Positions 22,688-34,470 of a stretch of DNA of 64,000 nt are shown here, piece by piece. Positions within the stretch are counted from its first letter, which is position 1. Each line of letters opens with the position of its first letter. The notes below the pieces were generated by a model. The model was not told the origin of the DNA and ran no database searches. It saw only the letters and a list, made by a program, of their open reading frames with translations. Made by a program: the position numbers and the translations under genes. The DNA comes from Amaurobius ferox (Eukaryota > Arthropoda > Arachnida > Araneae > Amaurobiidae), in the NCBI GenBank assembly GCA_951213105.1, contig OX578145.1:121953925-122017924 (forward strand), written 5' to 3'.

Positions 22688-23127
22688 ATTGTTTTTCCAA
22701 GAATACGTGTGTCTGGAGGGCCAATTATTCTGTGCTGGAGGGTATCCTCTTAGCATTCATTCGGTGAAACTGCTAAGAACGTCCCTTTGCATTGCTTCAA
22801 ACGGTGGGTGACTTGTCAATTATAAAATAACCTCTAGGATTGTTTTTCCAAGAATACGTGTGTCTGGAGGGCCAATTATTCTGTGCTGGAGGGTATCCTC
22901 TTAGCATTCATTCGGTGAAACTGCTAAGAACGTCCCTTTGCATTGCTTCAAACGGTGGGTGACTTGTCAATTATAAAATAACCTCTAGGATTGTTTTTCC
23001 AAGAATACGTGTGTCTGGAGGGCCAATTATTCTGTGCTGGAGGGTATCCTCTTAGCATTCATTCGGTGAAACTGCTAAGAACGTCCCTTTGCATTGCTTC
23101 AAACGGTGGGTGACTTGTCAATTATAA
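22688..23127. repeat. Tandem repeat, 151-bp unit, about 2.9 copies
   Basis: Units start ATTGTTTTTCCAAGAATACG at 22688, 22839 and 22990. By eye the copies are identical, which indicates very recent expansion or an assembly artefact. The last copy stops at TCAATTATAA. No coding frame spans it. Confidence 0.95.
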
Positions 23128-24158
23128 TTCTAAGCAGAGGAAAGCACATTTTTGGACACGCCTATTCCCTCTTCTATTGCGAGCCTGGCAACAAAAATTA
23201 TTTTTCGATTTAAGAAAACAATCCTTCCTCTTAACCAAAATATGCACCCGATGTTGCCCGAGACATAAAGCAGGGTAATTACATTAAAGAAAATAGTCAT
23301 ATAATTATTAGTAAAAATTACATGCAAACCGTGTACATGGGAACCCCCACCCCCCTCCAAATCACAATACTGAAATCCACCACATGCGGAGACTTTATTA
23401 TCTACGTTAAAATCTACTAACGGACAAATTTAAATCGTTATTTCAACAATCTCGGCACATTTGAAAAAATTGCATATTGCCCATATCTTCCGCAAACAAT
23501 ATACATGTTTATATTTCCAATGCTACATTTTGATCGCTCATAAAATCATAAAAGAAACAAAATGGCTTTCAGCAAGCATACAATTAGATATCCCTCAGGG
23601 CGTTCCATGCCTATTCCAAAAGTACATGAGTTATTACACGGGCGCATGAACCTGCTAAGAGACATCATTTTTCGACCACCTTTACAAAGAGGAAAGGGTG
23701 ATACGCACGGCATCGAAAATTTTAACAGTTCGCTCGCTTAAAAATTTATAATTAATGAACGGATGGCTTCAGGAAATTATTCTTTTGCGCAGTCTGTAAT
23801 ATTTACAGGATCTGGTGTTAAATTATAAACATTGGATTGCTGCTCCATTGCTTGCATTTTGAATTCATTGTTTTTCTGTATTCTAATTTGTTTCATTTAA
23901 TATTCAAATTTTAAAAACTTATATGTTCTTTTCCATTAGGATTCTCAAATATGCAAGCTAATATTTTATACTTCTAATTTCATAAATATTTGTTAAATAA
24001 AGTTTTTATTTGAAATCTTTCACAGCTCACATACTTCATATGTGCTAATCTATTTTTCTCTAGTAAGTAGAAAATGTGACTGCGTTGTGAAATGTGTTGA
24101 TGTGAGAAATCAATAAGAAACTGATTGGCTATTATTATTATTTAATTATCTAAAATCT
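23128..24158. other. Intergenic, no gene recognised
   Basis: AT-rich, with short frames only; a run of G/C (23340-23358, ACCCCCACCCCCCTCC) is the sole compositional feature. Confidence 0.45.
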
Positions 24159-24660
24159 ATGTCCTTAGATCGTGGATTCTCGCCCAAAATCGTGCTTTCC
24201 CCAACATTTCTAAACCACCTCAAAGCAACTGAAAGCGATATTGTTTGCCTTTATTTCAATCCTAAAATTAGTCATAAAATTTCTAAGGTTCTTATCAAGT
24301 TCGTTTTCAAATCGATATTCTCCACAATCAATAAAATAAATTTACCTTCCCTTAAGAATCTTATTGAAAAGTTCAATAGTTGGCACATTTATGAAATTCC
24401 TTGTCAATGCGGAATGTTACATTGGTCAAACTAAACGTGTCATAAAATACCACTTGAAAGAATACCAAAATTACATCAAAAACCAAGAAATCAATAAATA
24501 TTCAATCGCTAATCAGTGTTGACTGACTGGTCACCAGTTCAATTTTTCATCTGCCTCCATCTTTCAAAAGCTCTCTTCAACTTTCGATTTGTATTTCTTT
24601 GATATGAAGTCAATAGAAATGCCAGTAATCAGAATAATGATTTGTAAATGACACTATTTC
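24159..24660 (+). pseudogene. Penelope-type GIY-YIG endonuclease fragment
   Basis: The fragment starts in the linker after the reverse transcriptase (ISHKISKVLIKFVFKSIF), then reads WHIYEIPCQCGM, a degenerate GIY with the usual CxC. A one-base shift at the TTACATT near 24417 restores YIGQTKRVIKYHLKEYQNY, which carries the YIG, the conserved arginine region and the HLKE segment. A TGA replaces the expected tryptophan after NQC, and LTGHQFNFSSASIF follows. In Penelope-like elements this domain nicks the target DNA for primed reverse transcription. GIY is changed to HIY; the copy is dead. No reverse transcriptase lies upstream, so it is 5' truncated. Confidence 0.75.
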
Positions 24661-26165
24661 TCCTGGCGGCATGATCATGTTATATTCTTTTGTTTCTCCT
24701 TTTTCTGTACGTTAAATTCACAAAGCAAATAAAAAATAATATAAAAAGCAAATAAGAAACAAACTGAGAAGTAGTTCTCATTTTATTTATTGTTTGCTTT
24801 TCAAGTTCATATTTCCTTGATTTTCTATTTTTTTTCTCTCGATTTACTCCCCCTTTCGTCACACTAGGTGGCGCTATATTATGTTCTGTCACTTAGTCAT
24901 TTTCTGTTTGATATACTTCATCTGCGCTCATTTGGGCTTTCTGGTCCAGGCTTGTTTACTGATGAAGGAATTCAAGTGATTTACGAAACGTTTGTTTGCT
25001 CACTCATTGTTTTTTCAGCTGCATTTTACGTTATAATCCAGTTTATCATTCATGTATGTTATGTAATATATATATATAACGCCGTGTCACAGTATCATGT
25101 GTAAATGGATCGTGCTGTCTTGGATATATGCAATTAAATTAAACAGTGTAGTTTTACCATTAGTGCCCGGACATTGAAAAGGGTATTTCAAGATAACAAA
25201 GTAATTGAATATGACTACACCATATCATTTGATGGATTAATTTAGTTGGAGATACATTGAGGTAAAATTTATCTCATCCAGAGGTAACCCGACGGTTTAA
25301 TGGACGTCTTTCGTGGTCCATAAGCCTTGGAACCAATTTTAACATTTTCAACAGAACTCTGGAGAAACAGGCATGGTCTCAGACTGCAATCTTGAACAAG
25401 GTTTTTGTAATTGTGTGCAAAAATTTTGTATCTATAACAACAAACTAAACATAATAAAGATTCTAGAAGTTCCTTGAATCAGTTTATTTAGCATTTCTTG
25501 CAAGAATCGCCGCAATATCCCTTCTTGTAGTATCCTGGAGGAAAATGCACATAGTCGCAGAATGCAACCTTCAAAATTACCGAAATATTCAATATATTTG
25601 ATGAAAGGAACAGGAAGGACGGTAAATAGACCCAGCAAAGATTTGTCCTCTCTTTATCTATAAATCATGCATTAGTGTGAGCTTTGGCTGTGAATAAAAT
25701 ATTTCATGTTAGGATACCACTACAACAGTATTTTGCCCACCCTTAAATGCGAGAGTCTTTTGCAAATATTTCGTTAATTTCGCGCTTACTGTATTACACG
25801 TACTTTTGGAGTTTACTTGAACTGAGCTGGATGTAATCTCCCGCGGAACACATACTAGACCATAGGCTTTCACTTTAAAAATTATGCAGATACTGTGAGA
25901 ATTTCCAACTCAATTATCTTTATAAAAATAACAAAAATATAACATTGAATTTTAGGTATTTTTTACTAAATTTAAAAATATCTACAAATCTCTCTGTAAA
26001 TCATTTCTGAATTAAAATCTTGTATACCGAATATAAACAGTCTGAAAGGGTAAATATCTATACACACGACTTTATATAAGTAAACGGGGAATAAAAATCT
26101 TGAAGAATTAATAACAAAAGAAAATATTTGTGCATATCTGAGTATAGTTTCCCCGCTAAATGCTC
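24661..26165. other. Intergenic, no gene recognised
   Basis: Hydrophobic short frames (e.g. 24868-25104) follow from T-rich composition and have no family match. Confidence 0.4.
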
Positions 26166-26292
26166 ACAAAAATATTAGGGGTTCGAGTAACCAAAACAAA
26201 AATATTGGTGGTCCAAAAAGAGTAACCGAAACAAACATATTGGGAGTCCAGAAAAAGTAACCAAAATAAAAATATTTGGGGTCTAAAAAGAA
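26166..26292. repeat. Degenerate minisatellite
   Basis: Four imperfect units of about 35 bp, each with an AAAAATATT-like block followed by GGGGTC- or GGGAGTCC-like sequence and AGTAACC.AAAC. Confidence 0.65.
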
Positions 26293-27013
26293 TCTCGTCG
26301 GAGCAGCGGTATTAAACCTCTAGGGGGCGCAGAATGTTAAACCAAAGTTGCAAGATAAAAATTCACCCTGGCGAGCACAGCACAACCCTTGAGTCCAATA
26401 GCTCTCAAAATATTATGTTCGGACTTTTCCATTACATTGTGTTAATTAACATAATATTCACAACAAATCGAGCTTTGGTAAAAGAAAAAGAAAACCCAAA
26501 AATATTAAGAACAAAATATACTAAATGCCTTGTGAAAAACGGATTTCTATTTTCTTGAAAGCAAAATTGAAAAGGACACATATGAAAATCTGTACAATTA
26601 TATTTATTATTTTTCTCTATCAGACATAAACCCACAAATCACAACAATGTTGTGTATTATATTATAGATTGCCTGCCATTGTCATCTTAAAGCTGTTCAA
26701 TATTTTTACTTCTAATTTTATCTAAAAACAAGTCATCAGCTAGTTACAATACACACACGAAAAAAAATGGAAGGTATGAATTAAGATTGCAAAATAATTA
26801 ATAAATACCCGCAGTTAAAGAAGTCTTAACTGCACCACAGACTATTCAGAAAATTCACCGTAAACATTTTTCATTAAATTAGATAGGTTATAACTTTCCA
26901 ATTAGATACAAAAGTAATAACCATGTTTCACTAACTTTTGCTTATCAGCTTACCTGCATACAGTAATCACCTGTCTAAGAAAATCACTTTTTTGCAAACC
27001 TAAACGTGGTCGC

Positions 27014-27099
27014 CCTATACAGGGGTTGAAATCCCAGACCACAAGACCAACCCTAGGGCTAATGGTAGCTTAGTGTGTGGCCGGCCTATACAGTGGTTG
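27014..27099 (-). mobile_element. 56-bp solo retroposon unit in a Tc1 end
   Basis: Insert 27029-27084 is flanked by CCTATACAGGGGTTG (27014-27028) and CCTATACAGTGGTTG (27085-27099), 15 bp with one mismatch. On the minus strand it runs from CCGGCCACACACTAAG to GTGGTCTGGGATTT. The same unit, in the other orientation and with its own 17-bp target duplication, lies at 40388-40442. CCGGCC and GGTCTGGG also bound the 3' tail of the 5S/tRNA SINEs. The duplicated target includes the first bases of the Tc1 terminus. Confidence 0.7.
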
Positions 27100-27129
27100 G
27101 ACAAAATAATATGAACTATGAAATGAGAC

Positions 27130-27690
27130 AAAAATCTTTATTAATAGCTTTTGCATGAATTACAGTTTGTATCCGACGTGGGATGGACAAATACAAGTCA
27201 TGCACAAGAGTCACAGGGATACGTAGCCACACCTTCTGCAAAAAAGGGGCGCTAATTCAGAAAGTGTCCTTGGAAGTGGAAACCGACTGCGCAGCTTGCC
27301 CTCCAAAATACCCCCACAAAGGTTCAATTATATTAAGATCAGGGACTGAGGGGGCCACCCGAGGTGTTGTACTTCATCATCGTGTTCATTAAACCAGTCT
27401 CGGACAATTCCAGCAGTGTGAATGGGAGCATTATCGTCTTGGTACCACAGGTCGTTCATCAGAGAACAAAATTTGCACCAGCCGATGAAGATGGTCGACA
27501 GTAATAGTGACATAATCCCGTTCTGTAACCCGACCATGCAGGACAGCAAGTGGGCCGAGAGCACAGTGCGACATCGCGCGCACCAGCAAGACGGGCCCCA
27601 ACAAACATTCATCTTTTGAAATATGAGAGGTCAGCCATAACGAAGTTTTAAAGCCGCAATATATTTTGCATCCGACCGCTATCACTGATA
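27130..27690 (-). pseudogene. Tc1 transposase, C-terminal remnant
   Basis: The order from the 5' side is GFKTSLWLTSHISKDECLLG, HGRVTERDYVTITVDHLHRL, then YQDDNAPIHTAGIVRDWFNE (second catalytic aspartate in the QDD), VQHLGWPPQSL, and in another frame EPLWGYFGG with the final glutamate. The C-terminus LSIPRRIQTVIHAKAINKD lies near the left terminus. At least two frameshifts and a stop separate the pieces. The first catalytic aspartate and helix-turn-helix domains are absent. Confidence 0.85.
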
Positions 27691-27790
27691 CTCACAGACT
27701 GATGTGTGTACATTCTCGTCCGCTAGGTGGCACGCTTCAACACTAGAGGGTGCGAGTATACGACAGGTTTCCCTCGAGTATTGTTATTAC

Positions 27791-28196
27791 ACAGGTGTTC
27801 ATATTGGGCCAACGGCCGTACCGTGCTGAAAACACCGGTTCTCGTTAGATCACCGAAGTCAAACAGCATCGGGCGCGGTTAGTACTTGGTGGGTGACCAC
27901 CTCGGAACGCCGCGTGCTGTTGGCCATCTCGGGTGCGGTATCCCCGTGGTTTGCGCGCTAGATTTGCACGCTGCCACAAATGCCGCCGTGTTCATGCGGA
28001 GTACGATCACGTTAAACATGTGGGTCCGTAAGTCCTTCCGAGAGGTTGGTGGTAGGGGAAGGAGGGTACGGTCCCTGTGGATGCCTCCCCCACTGGGTTC
28101 CGGTCTAAATTGGGTGGCACTTCCCGGCCGTCCATACAGTTACCTTACACCTTTCTGGTAGGTCGGACGGTCTGGGTCTCAACAGGTGTTCATATT
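27791..28196 (+). mobile_element. 5S-rRNA-derived SINE, copy 2
   Basis: Element 27806-28181 is flanked by perfect 15-bp duplications ACAGGTGTTCATATT (27791-27805 and 28182-28196). The 5S head (27806-27925) keeps GGGCGCGGTTAGTACTTGGT, including the intermediate element lost in copy 1. The body is longer than copy 1 just after the head (CCCCGTGGTTTGCGCGC) and otherwise matches it, with GGTTGGTGGTAGGGGAAGGA and the CGGACGGTCTGGGTCTCAA end. The target lies inside the Tc1 terminal region, so the SINE is younger than the Tc1 copy. Confidence 0.92.
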
Positions 28197-28215
28197 ATTT
28201 TGTCCAATCCGTGTA

Positions 28216-29088
28216 CAAGTTTCAATGTATACATACATATCGTACCCTTGCTTCAAGAGTGACACAACTCAAACTGTAGTATAACTTTTGAGTTGTTAGT
28301 TATTGCTATGGTAAAATTGTGCGAATATTGATATATTAAACATCTGCAGTGTATGAATTTATCACTATAATTGGTCCAACATAAATAACAGGAAGTTGAC
28401 CTAACTATAAAAATTCTATCCTGTGATTGTAAAAAGAATAGTTGAGTGAAGTTTGAAATCTAGAATCGCTAGCTTTAACTGTTTTATTTTGTCCAGGGAA
28501 TAGCAACACAAGGGACAAAATGAAATGAAGTGAAATGAAAAGGGACTTGTGATCGTAACTGTGAATAACTTGTTTCGTTTCGCTTTGAGTTATGCTTGAA
28601 AATGAGACCACCCTTACCCAGGAGAGGCGTACCCCACAGATTAAATATATATTAAATTTTAACCAATAACTCAACGAACAAACCTTTAGAATTATTGCAG
28701 TTGACTTAAATCATTATAGCTGATGTACACCCAGTCGGTGACGATTATGATCATAAAGAGCTACATCTCCCGATCAATTTGCAATTGCAATATGGTTTCG
28801 TTTTTTAATATATCCTTCCCCTCCCACATACCCCATTAACTTCACTCACCTATGTATGAAGCTAAGAGCTTTATCTTTTCACAGCGATGAATTAATTTTC
28901 TTTTGTTTTGATCGAGTTATTTCAACATTCTAAAAATTCTAATCACTTCTTGAAATAAGTTTTCATTGTTTTTTTTAATAAATTTTTGTAGTTGTGCCAC
29001 TTTTGTCGCAATTGTGCGATATTTGACAATAGAAGTCAGACAAAAAACATCACTGCTCAAGAAAACGGTTTGTCAAAACAAAAACTTA
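28216..29088. other. Intergenic, 3' flank of paralogue 2
   Basis: No gene recognised. An AATAAA on the minus strand (29089-29094), about 90 bp beyond the stop of the neighbouring gene, is the likely polyadenylation signal. Confidence 0.4.
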
Positions 29089-29183
29089 TTTATTACATGT
29101 TTTCATATCTTTGTACAAACATCATATATCTGTAAAAACAAACCTATTCCTCCCGCCCTGAAAGAAATCCAATTGTCTTTTAT

Positions 29184-31583
29184 CTACTGTTTTTTTAATT
29201 TCTTACATGTCTTTTCTTCGAATTCCTCCCTTTCGTTTATTACCTTACCATCTGGCTGTTTGCTTGTTATTTCACTGATTCGATCTTTAATTAACTGATC
29301 CCATATTTCCAACATTTGCTGTCTATTTATGCTGCTATTATTTTTTATTGTGCTTATTATCTTTATTGATTTCATATTTTTATCATCGTTTATATATGTG
29401 TCCAATTCCTCTTTAAAACTAATAGCACTTTCGACATTCAATAAACCCCACTTTAAATAAAGAGGAATAACGTTTGTTTCTTCATGCTGCAGCAAATTAA
29501 AAATGGTGGTTTGAACACTATGCATAGCGTCTTCTTTTACCAGTTCGATTGCTACCCCTTCTGGATTGTATCCATACCATTTCATGAAAAAGTCGGCATT
29601 TTTCCACTGTTGCCGCTTAATCAAGTGTGTTAACATCTCGTTGAAATCTCTATCAGGAAAATGCTTTTGCTTAAATACATTTATAATTTCCTCCGATTCA
29701 AATGCCCAGGACAAGAATCGTGTTAAATTCTCACATTGCGAACTTCTTAAAATAGTATGGCATATATCTTTAGCGAAATATTCAAGAAACTCTTCTTTAA
29801 ATTGATATCGAGCATCTTCAGATTCTAAACAATACTCCAGAATTCTATCCACGCAATCCATTTGCAAGTTCTCCAGTAGCAATCTTATTGCTCTCGTGGG
29901 ATCGAGTGCACTGATAAGATTACTTTTAATTTCATTTATTTCCGCTGAAGACAAATATCCCCAACAAGACAAAAAATTCACATATTCTTCTTTCTTTTGT
30001 GATAGAATATGAAAACATACACGATTTCCTGTACAAGACGTCAAAAACTTCTTTTTGAAATCTGGTATTTCGGCTTTTGGCAAACAATATGCTAACATCA
30101 AATCAAGTGTTTCGCATTTCTTGTTTTCAATTAAATATCCACAAAATTGCTCTCCACAGTTGGAATGTATAAATGAATGCATTTCTTCTGCTGAGGCATA
30201 TTGTAAAATATGTTGAATTATTTCTATACATTTTTGCTCAAAAGGCTTCTTTTTTATCACCGCCAAACACAATTTTTCAGCTACATTATTTACGTTAGAT
30301 TCACTACCCGATCGATTTTTAAATATGTAGTGCTTGTAGTGCAATGGGCTTTCTTTTAATACTTCCAGTAATAAGTGAGCATAATTGTAATCCTGATATG
30401 TTTCACCTGATACATACCTATTACCTAACGTTAATAATAACTGGGTATAGTGAGCTTCAGGTAATATACCCCACAACTTGTTAATAACAGACATAAAATA
30501 GCGCTGATTAGGAGATTGTAGAAAACAATCAAATACACGACAAGTGTCTTTGAATGTCTTTTGGAAAAATTTTACCTTTTGCTCTATGGACATCTGAGAA
30601 AAAAGAAAATATAAAATATCGCTATAATGTGCTGGCATGGAGCACCATTTTTTTAATTTCAATATCTGAAACTCCCAATGTTCGCATATTCTGACAGCAC
30701 GTATTTTTTGATATTCTTTCGTTTCTTTAAAGTAAGAGACTATTTTATTTGCTTCTCTTATATTACCATACTGTAAGATTGCCCATAGTGCAGCTGTAAC
30801 AATGAATTCTTCTTTTTTAATTTCGCTTAGAACATCCCAGCAATAGACAACCGCTGTCCTATGCCCTTCTCTAACAGCTTTCTCAAAGCTTTGTTGCCAG
30901 AACAAATCATTACGTTCATCGGATTCTTCCACACTCCGTGTCAAATAGTTTGACCATAGCTTGACTAAGCTCATTTGTCTTTCGTAGACTGGATCTGGAT
31001 GGAGTTGTACGAAATGATATGTACCGAGTAGGACGAAAGTGCCATAGCAAAATTGCCTCCGATCTTCCAATGAAATTCGATTCCACAGATGTCGAACAAA
31101 TGGCTCCAAAAAATGTAAACACGCTAGTCGGTAGCGCTTAAGTTCTGGTATTCTCTCATCTTGCACTAAGCGTTCGGCTACATGTTTTTCATTTATTCTT
31201 CCTTCTGCTGTCCAATCAGATGGCATCAAAAACTTATCAACAACATGAGGAGCCATTTCAAGCATTATTTCATGCTCCTTGTTCCAGTCAAATAACCTAG
31301 TAGCTATTTTCCGTATCCGGAGGATTAATTGTGCATTAAGCGCAGGTGGAAGAAGAGTTTCGCATATGGCAGAAGATTGCTCTGTTATGGAATTGATTAA
31401 CTCTGTGAAAGAATAGAAATCTTCATCATCTGGTTTCAAGGTAAATATTATGTGTTTCTTTATATCGGGATATTGACATAGTTGAATGGCTATTTTCGTT
31501 AGTACCTGCTCTTTTAATGAAACAGGGCCATTTGTATACCCTTCTAACAACCTTTCGGACAGAAACTGGTCTGTTATGCTCAT
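29184..31583 (-). CDS. Intact intronless alpha-helical repeat protein, 799 aa (paralogue 2)
   Basis: One uninterrupted frame. I chose the ATG at 31581-31583 (MSITDQFLSERLL) because the codons further upstream open only with GTG, and because this start aligns with the paralogue's N-terminus. The N-terminal half has the family's conserved blocks PSDWTAEGRINEKHVAERLV, LACLHFLEPF, LVKLWSNYLT and AVVYCWDVLS. The C-terminal half is a series of helical pairs, each ending in a pattern like D.ILEYCLESEDARYQFKEEF, consistent with an alpha solenoid for protein binding. It ends in a lysine/glutamate-rich tail. There is no signal peptide, membrane segment or catalytic motif, so it is probably cytosolic or nuclear. 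I recall similar uncharacterised proteins in orb-weaver gene sets, but cannot assign a function. An open frame of 800 codons in AT-rich DNA implies selection or recent origin. Confidence 0.88.
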   Translation of the reverse strand: MSITDQFLSERLLEGYTNGPVSLKEQVLTKIAIQLCQYPDIKKHIIFTLKPDDEDFYSFTELINSITEQSSAICETLLPPALNAQLILRIRKIATRLFDWNKEHEIMLEMAPHVVDKFLMPSDWTAEGRINEKHVAERLVQDERIPELKRYRLACLHFLEPFVRHLWNRISLEDRRQFCYGTFVLLGTYHFVQLHPDPVYERQMSLVKLWSNYLTRSVEESDERNDLFWQQSFEKAVREGHRTAVVYCWDVLSEIKKEEFIVTAALWAILQYGNIREANKIVSYFKETKEYQKIRAVRICEHWEFQILKLKKWCSMPAHYSDILYFLFSQMSIEQKVKFFQKTFKDTCRVFDCFLQSPNQRYFMSVINKLWGILPEAHYTQLLLTLGNRYVSGETYQDYNYAHLLLEVLKESPLHYKHYIFKNRSGSESNVNNVAEKLCLAVIKKKPFEQKCIEIIQHILQYASAEEMHSFIHSNCGEQFCGYLIENKKCETLDLMLAYCLPKAEIPDFKKKFLTSCTGNRVCFHILSQKKEEYVNFLSCWGYLSSAEINEIKSNLISALDPTRAIRLLLENLQMDCVDRILEYCLESEDARYQFKEEFLEYFAKDICHTILRSSQCENLTRFLSWAFESEEIINVFKQKHFPDRDFNEMLTHLIKRQQWKNADFFMKWYGYNPEGVAIELVKEDAMHSVQTTIFNLLQHEETNVIPLYLKWGLLNVESAISFKEELDTYINDDKNMKSIKIISTIKNNSSINRQQMLEIWDQLIKDRISEITSKQPDGKVINEREEFEEKTCKKLKKQ

Positions 31584-33819
31584 GATCAAATCGAATTTTA
31601 TCACAATTATTTCAGATGTGCATTCATAATATTTGTTTATAAAAACTTCTCTATTTACAGAAATTTAATGTTTCGTACTTTATGCATAGATTTATAATTA
31701 TTACAAACAGATGGATCTTTTTTCTTTAAAGAAAGAAAGCCTGTCCTGGATGTAAAATGTTGCCATGTGATAATCCGTCTGGTGTAAACAATGTTGAAAA
31801 AATAAAATAGAACTCCACTGCAGTTGTTGAGTTCCAATAAGTACACATTGTGAAGCGTTCTGACCCAGTAATTCGAAAAGTAAAAATCTAAATGGAATTT
31901 TCTGAGCAATTTAATTCCAAGTTCGTTTATTCGTTGGTATTCTAATCTGCTGCTCAAAACTTTTAAAACAACTTGAATTCCGAACTCTTATGTGGATAAG
32001 AGAAATCTTTATTTTCTGAAATAAATCTAAAACGCAAAAAATGTCAGTTGTCTGGGCACTAAATGAAAAGCGATGAAAGTGTTCAAGTAGTTACACTTCT
32101 CCTTCTCCTCATAAAATCATAATTCTCAACAGAACTATTAAAAACGTTCGACAAGCTTCATTAACACATTTCTTTGATTTCTAATCTTTGAAAATATTTA
32201 GATAAGATTTAAACTAATATTTGATGCCGGTCTAACAATATGACTCGAAGTCGTACTTACCGATATGGCCGACGAGATTTTGATGTCTGTAAATTTGAGA
32301 GAGAAAGCACAATTGATCTTTATTTGCAAGTAACAGGTATGGCCACTTTTTTGAAAGCGAATATCGAGATTATTATTCCAGATCAAGTCCGGGGAAACCA
32401 ATTCTTTACCAGTAAAAATTGGTATGCTTTTTGATGATGTTCTTTGATTTGACGTAATACATTACATAGAAGAAAGAAGTGGTAACCCTGAGACGCGAAT
32501 TCATGCTGTAAAAGGCATCACTTATGCATTTAATGAAATTGTATCAAAGATTTTGAACACATGGTGAAAATATTGAAGAGAGGAATGCAAGATGAGTTGT
32601 TTCTTTGATAAAAATCTTGTTAAGTGACTCAGCTACTTCCAAACTCCAGGCAGCAAAGATGGCTTGCACAAGACTTAACTGTAAAAAAAATAAAATCGGA
32701 ATAATTACAGAAATACTTTCTTTTTTTAATAAAGAAAATGTATCGCAATTTTAATAAGAAACAACGAAGTGGGGTATTCAAAGGTCTGTTATTCGGGGGA
32801 GCTAAAATTTTCGAATGTTCCTTTTAATTCTGTTTAATGTATGAATCACCTTAACTGTACTAATATTTAATCCTGACAAAGACCGGTACAGGCTCTCAAA
32901 ATAGCCGCCTTAAAAGAAAATTCCTCTCGGTTAAGTTCTGTGTCGTAGTCGATACTATAAGCGTACAAAGTTTTAGTTTTTTATGTCACCAGATGGATTC
33001 TGGAGGGCCTGGAAAAACTTGAATCAACTTGACCCCCAGAACTCATCCATTTTTTTGGCGCCACAGGGCAATTTTCTGTATCTGGTTGGCGCGCTTCGCA
33101 CAATGTTCGCAATCGCTTGGCGATATTCTGTTAATTGTCACTATAGCTTTGTGTTCAAAGGTAGCATGTCCGAAAGCGCCCACATGGTTGGTATATTCGT
33201 GTATCTCATAGTATTTTATGAATTGTAGTTATTTTGTAATCATGTATATTCCATTTATAAACACAAAGATAGTAAGCACAGTTTCTCTTGAATTTGTTTT
33301 GGTCCACCAGCAATTACGCCACAACACATTTCGTTATTCCTTGTTTGAGAAATCGAAAATCTGACTCCATTAGGTTTTATTCTCTTATTAATACTGTGGC
33401 GGAGCTGCATTGCACCACTCTATGCTACGAAAGACACCCCCGATTATACCTTCGGACCCGGAGAATTCTTTTCGCTCAACGGTCATAATACGGGTTTACG
33501 ATGCTCTAGGTTCCGTGTTCGAACCTATCCCTCACGGGTGACCCCCGCAACAGTATAAGTGTGCAAAGATTCAAACTTCTAGGTCCCCGATTAGGCTTTT
33601 GTAGGGTCAGCATACTTTTCGCTCCGCCCACAATTTCTCTGCCCCCAGAGGAAATAACTCAGTTAGGTTCTCTGCCCCTAGAGGAAATAACTCAGTCAGG
33701 CTCAGTTAGGTTCTGTCCTGTCGCTAATACTATAAGTGTTCAAAGACTCAATATTCTGGTTCATCAAGTAGATTTTTTAAGGTCGGTTAAAAGTTTTCCA
33801 AACATAAATAAAATTGGAG
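31584..33819. other. Intergenic upstream of paralogue 2
   Basis: No gene recognised. The block at 32630-32700 resembles the upstream region of the first paralogue. A short phrase, GG.TCTGT..C...GTC.ATACTATAAG.GT.CAAAG, recurs at about 32937-32975, 33710-33745, 34520-34555 and 34675-34712, marking fragments of one dispersed repeat. Confidence 0.4.
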
Positions 33820-34470
33820 TGTGGCTTTACTCGACCTTCTCATACCGGAATCCATCTTCAAGTAGCTTGTGATTTTTTTAATTTAGTTTTTTATTTTTTA
33901 TTTTGCACATTTTGCAAAAAAAGGACTTTGAAAATATCGTTGTACAAAAAGATCCCAATATAAAAGGTTATCATTCATTTTATAGGGCTGGGACATATAT
34001 TTCAATTGTAATGCTAAGTTTGACAATGTACCCCTTCCTCCCTCAAGGGGCTAAGAACGTCAGGAACACAAAAATTAAATTTCGGCTATTTTTCACTACA
34101 GTGATTGAAACAATTAAGCTTCGTGATCATTGAAGTAACCAACTCCATTTATGCGTGATTATATCATTTTTTTTCCTATGCTGCAATGTTAAGAAAATAG
34201 GAAATTTCGACATTTTCATTCGAATTTACAAAAACTCTAATTCTAGACTTTTGTTAAAAGAAAATGTCATGAATATCCATTGTTATTTGGGGCAGCTATC
34301 CTATACACAAGAAATCGACCGCAGACAGACAGACGGAAATCGCTCTAAAAACAATCAAAACGTGTTCAGGCATTTATAAAACATATATCGGCATCAACAT
34401 CTCGATATCGAAAATTTGTGTGGTAACAATACTTTCTCAATACTATGTATCTATGTATTGAGAAAGTAAA
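33820..34470 (+). repeat. Dispersed repeat family H, copy 1
   Basis: Begins CTTCTCATACCGGAATCCA, contains GAAATCGACCGCAGACAGAC, and ends in an imperfect palindrome ATACTTTCTCAATAC...GTATTGAGAAAGTA. Two related copies lie at 51600-52150 and 52550-53135. The plan of sugar-like GACAGAC stretch, CTCGATATCGAAAATTT and terminal hairpin parallels the DINE-like family read backwards. Class unknown. Confidence 0.6.

Larger units (their letters stand above)
27091..28213 (-). mobile_element. Tc1-like transposon carrying a SINE
   Basis: The terminal inverted repeats are CAGTGGTTGGACAAAATAAT (27091-27110) and its inverse ending TTTTGTCCAATCCGTG (28198-28213), each bordered by TA (27089-27090 and 28214-28215), the Tc1/mariner target. 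A decayed transposase lies at 27130-27690 on the minus strand, and a 376-bp 5S-SINE sits just inside the right terminus. The N-terminal DNA-binding region of the transposase is missing. Confidence 0.85.

Noticed and set aside
24868..25104. Hydrophobic 78-residue frame as a membrane protein
   Set aside because: Composition follows from T-rich DNA; no family motif, no paralogue and no splice context.
31584..31604. Upstream extension of paralogue 2 (seven more codons)
   Set aside because: It opens with GTG, not ATG; the ATG at 31581-31583 fits eukaryotic initiation and the paralogue's start.
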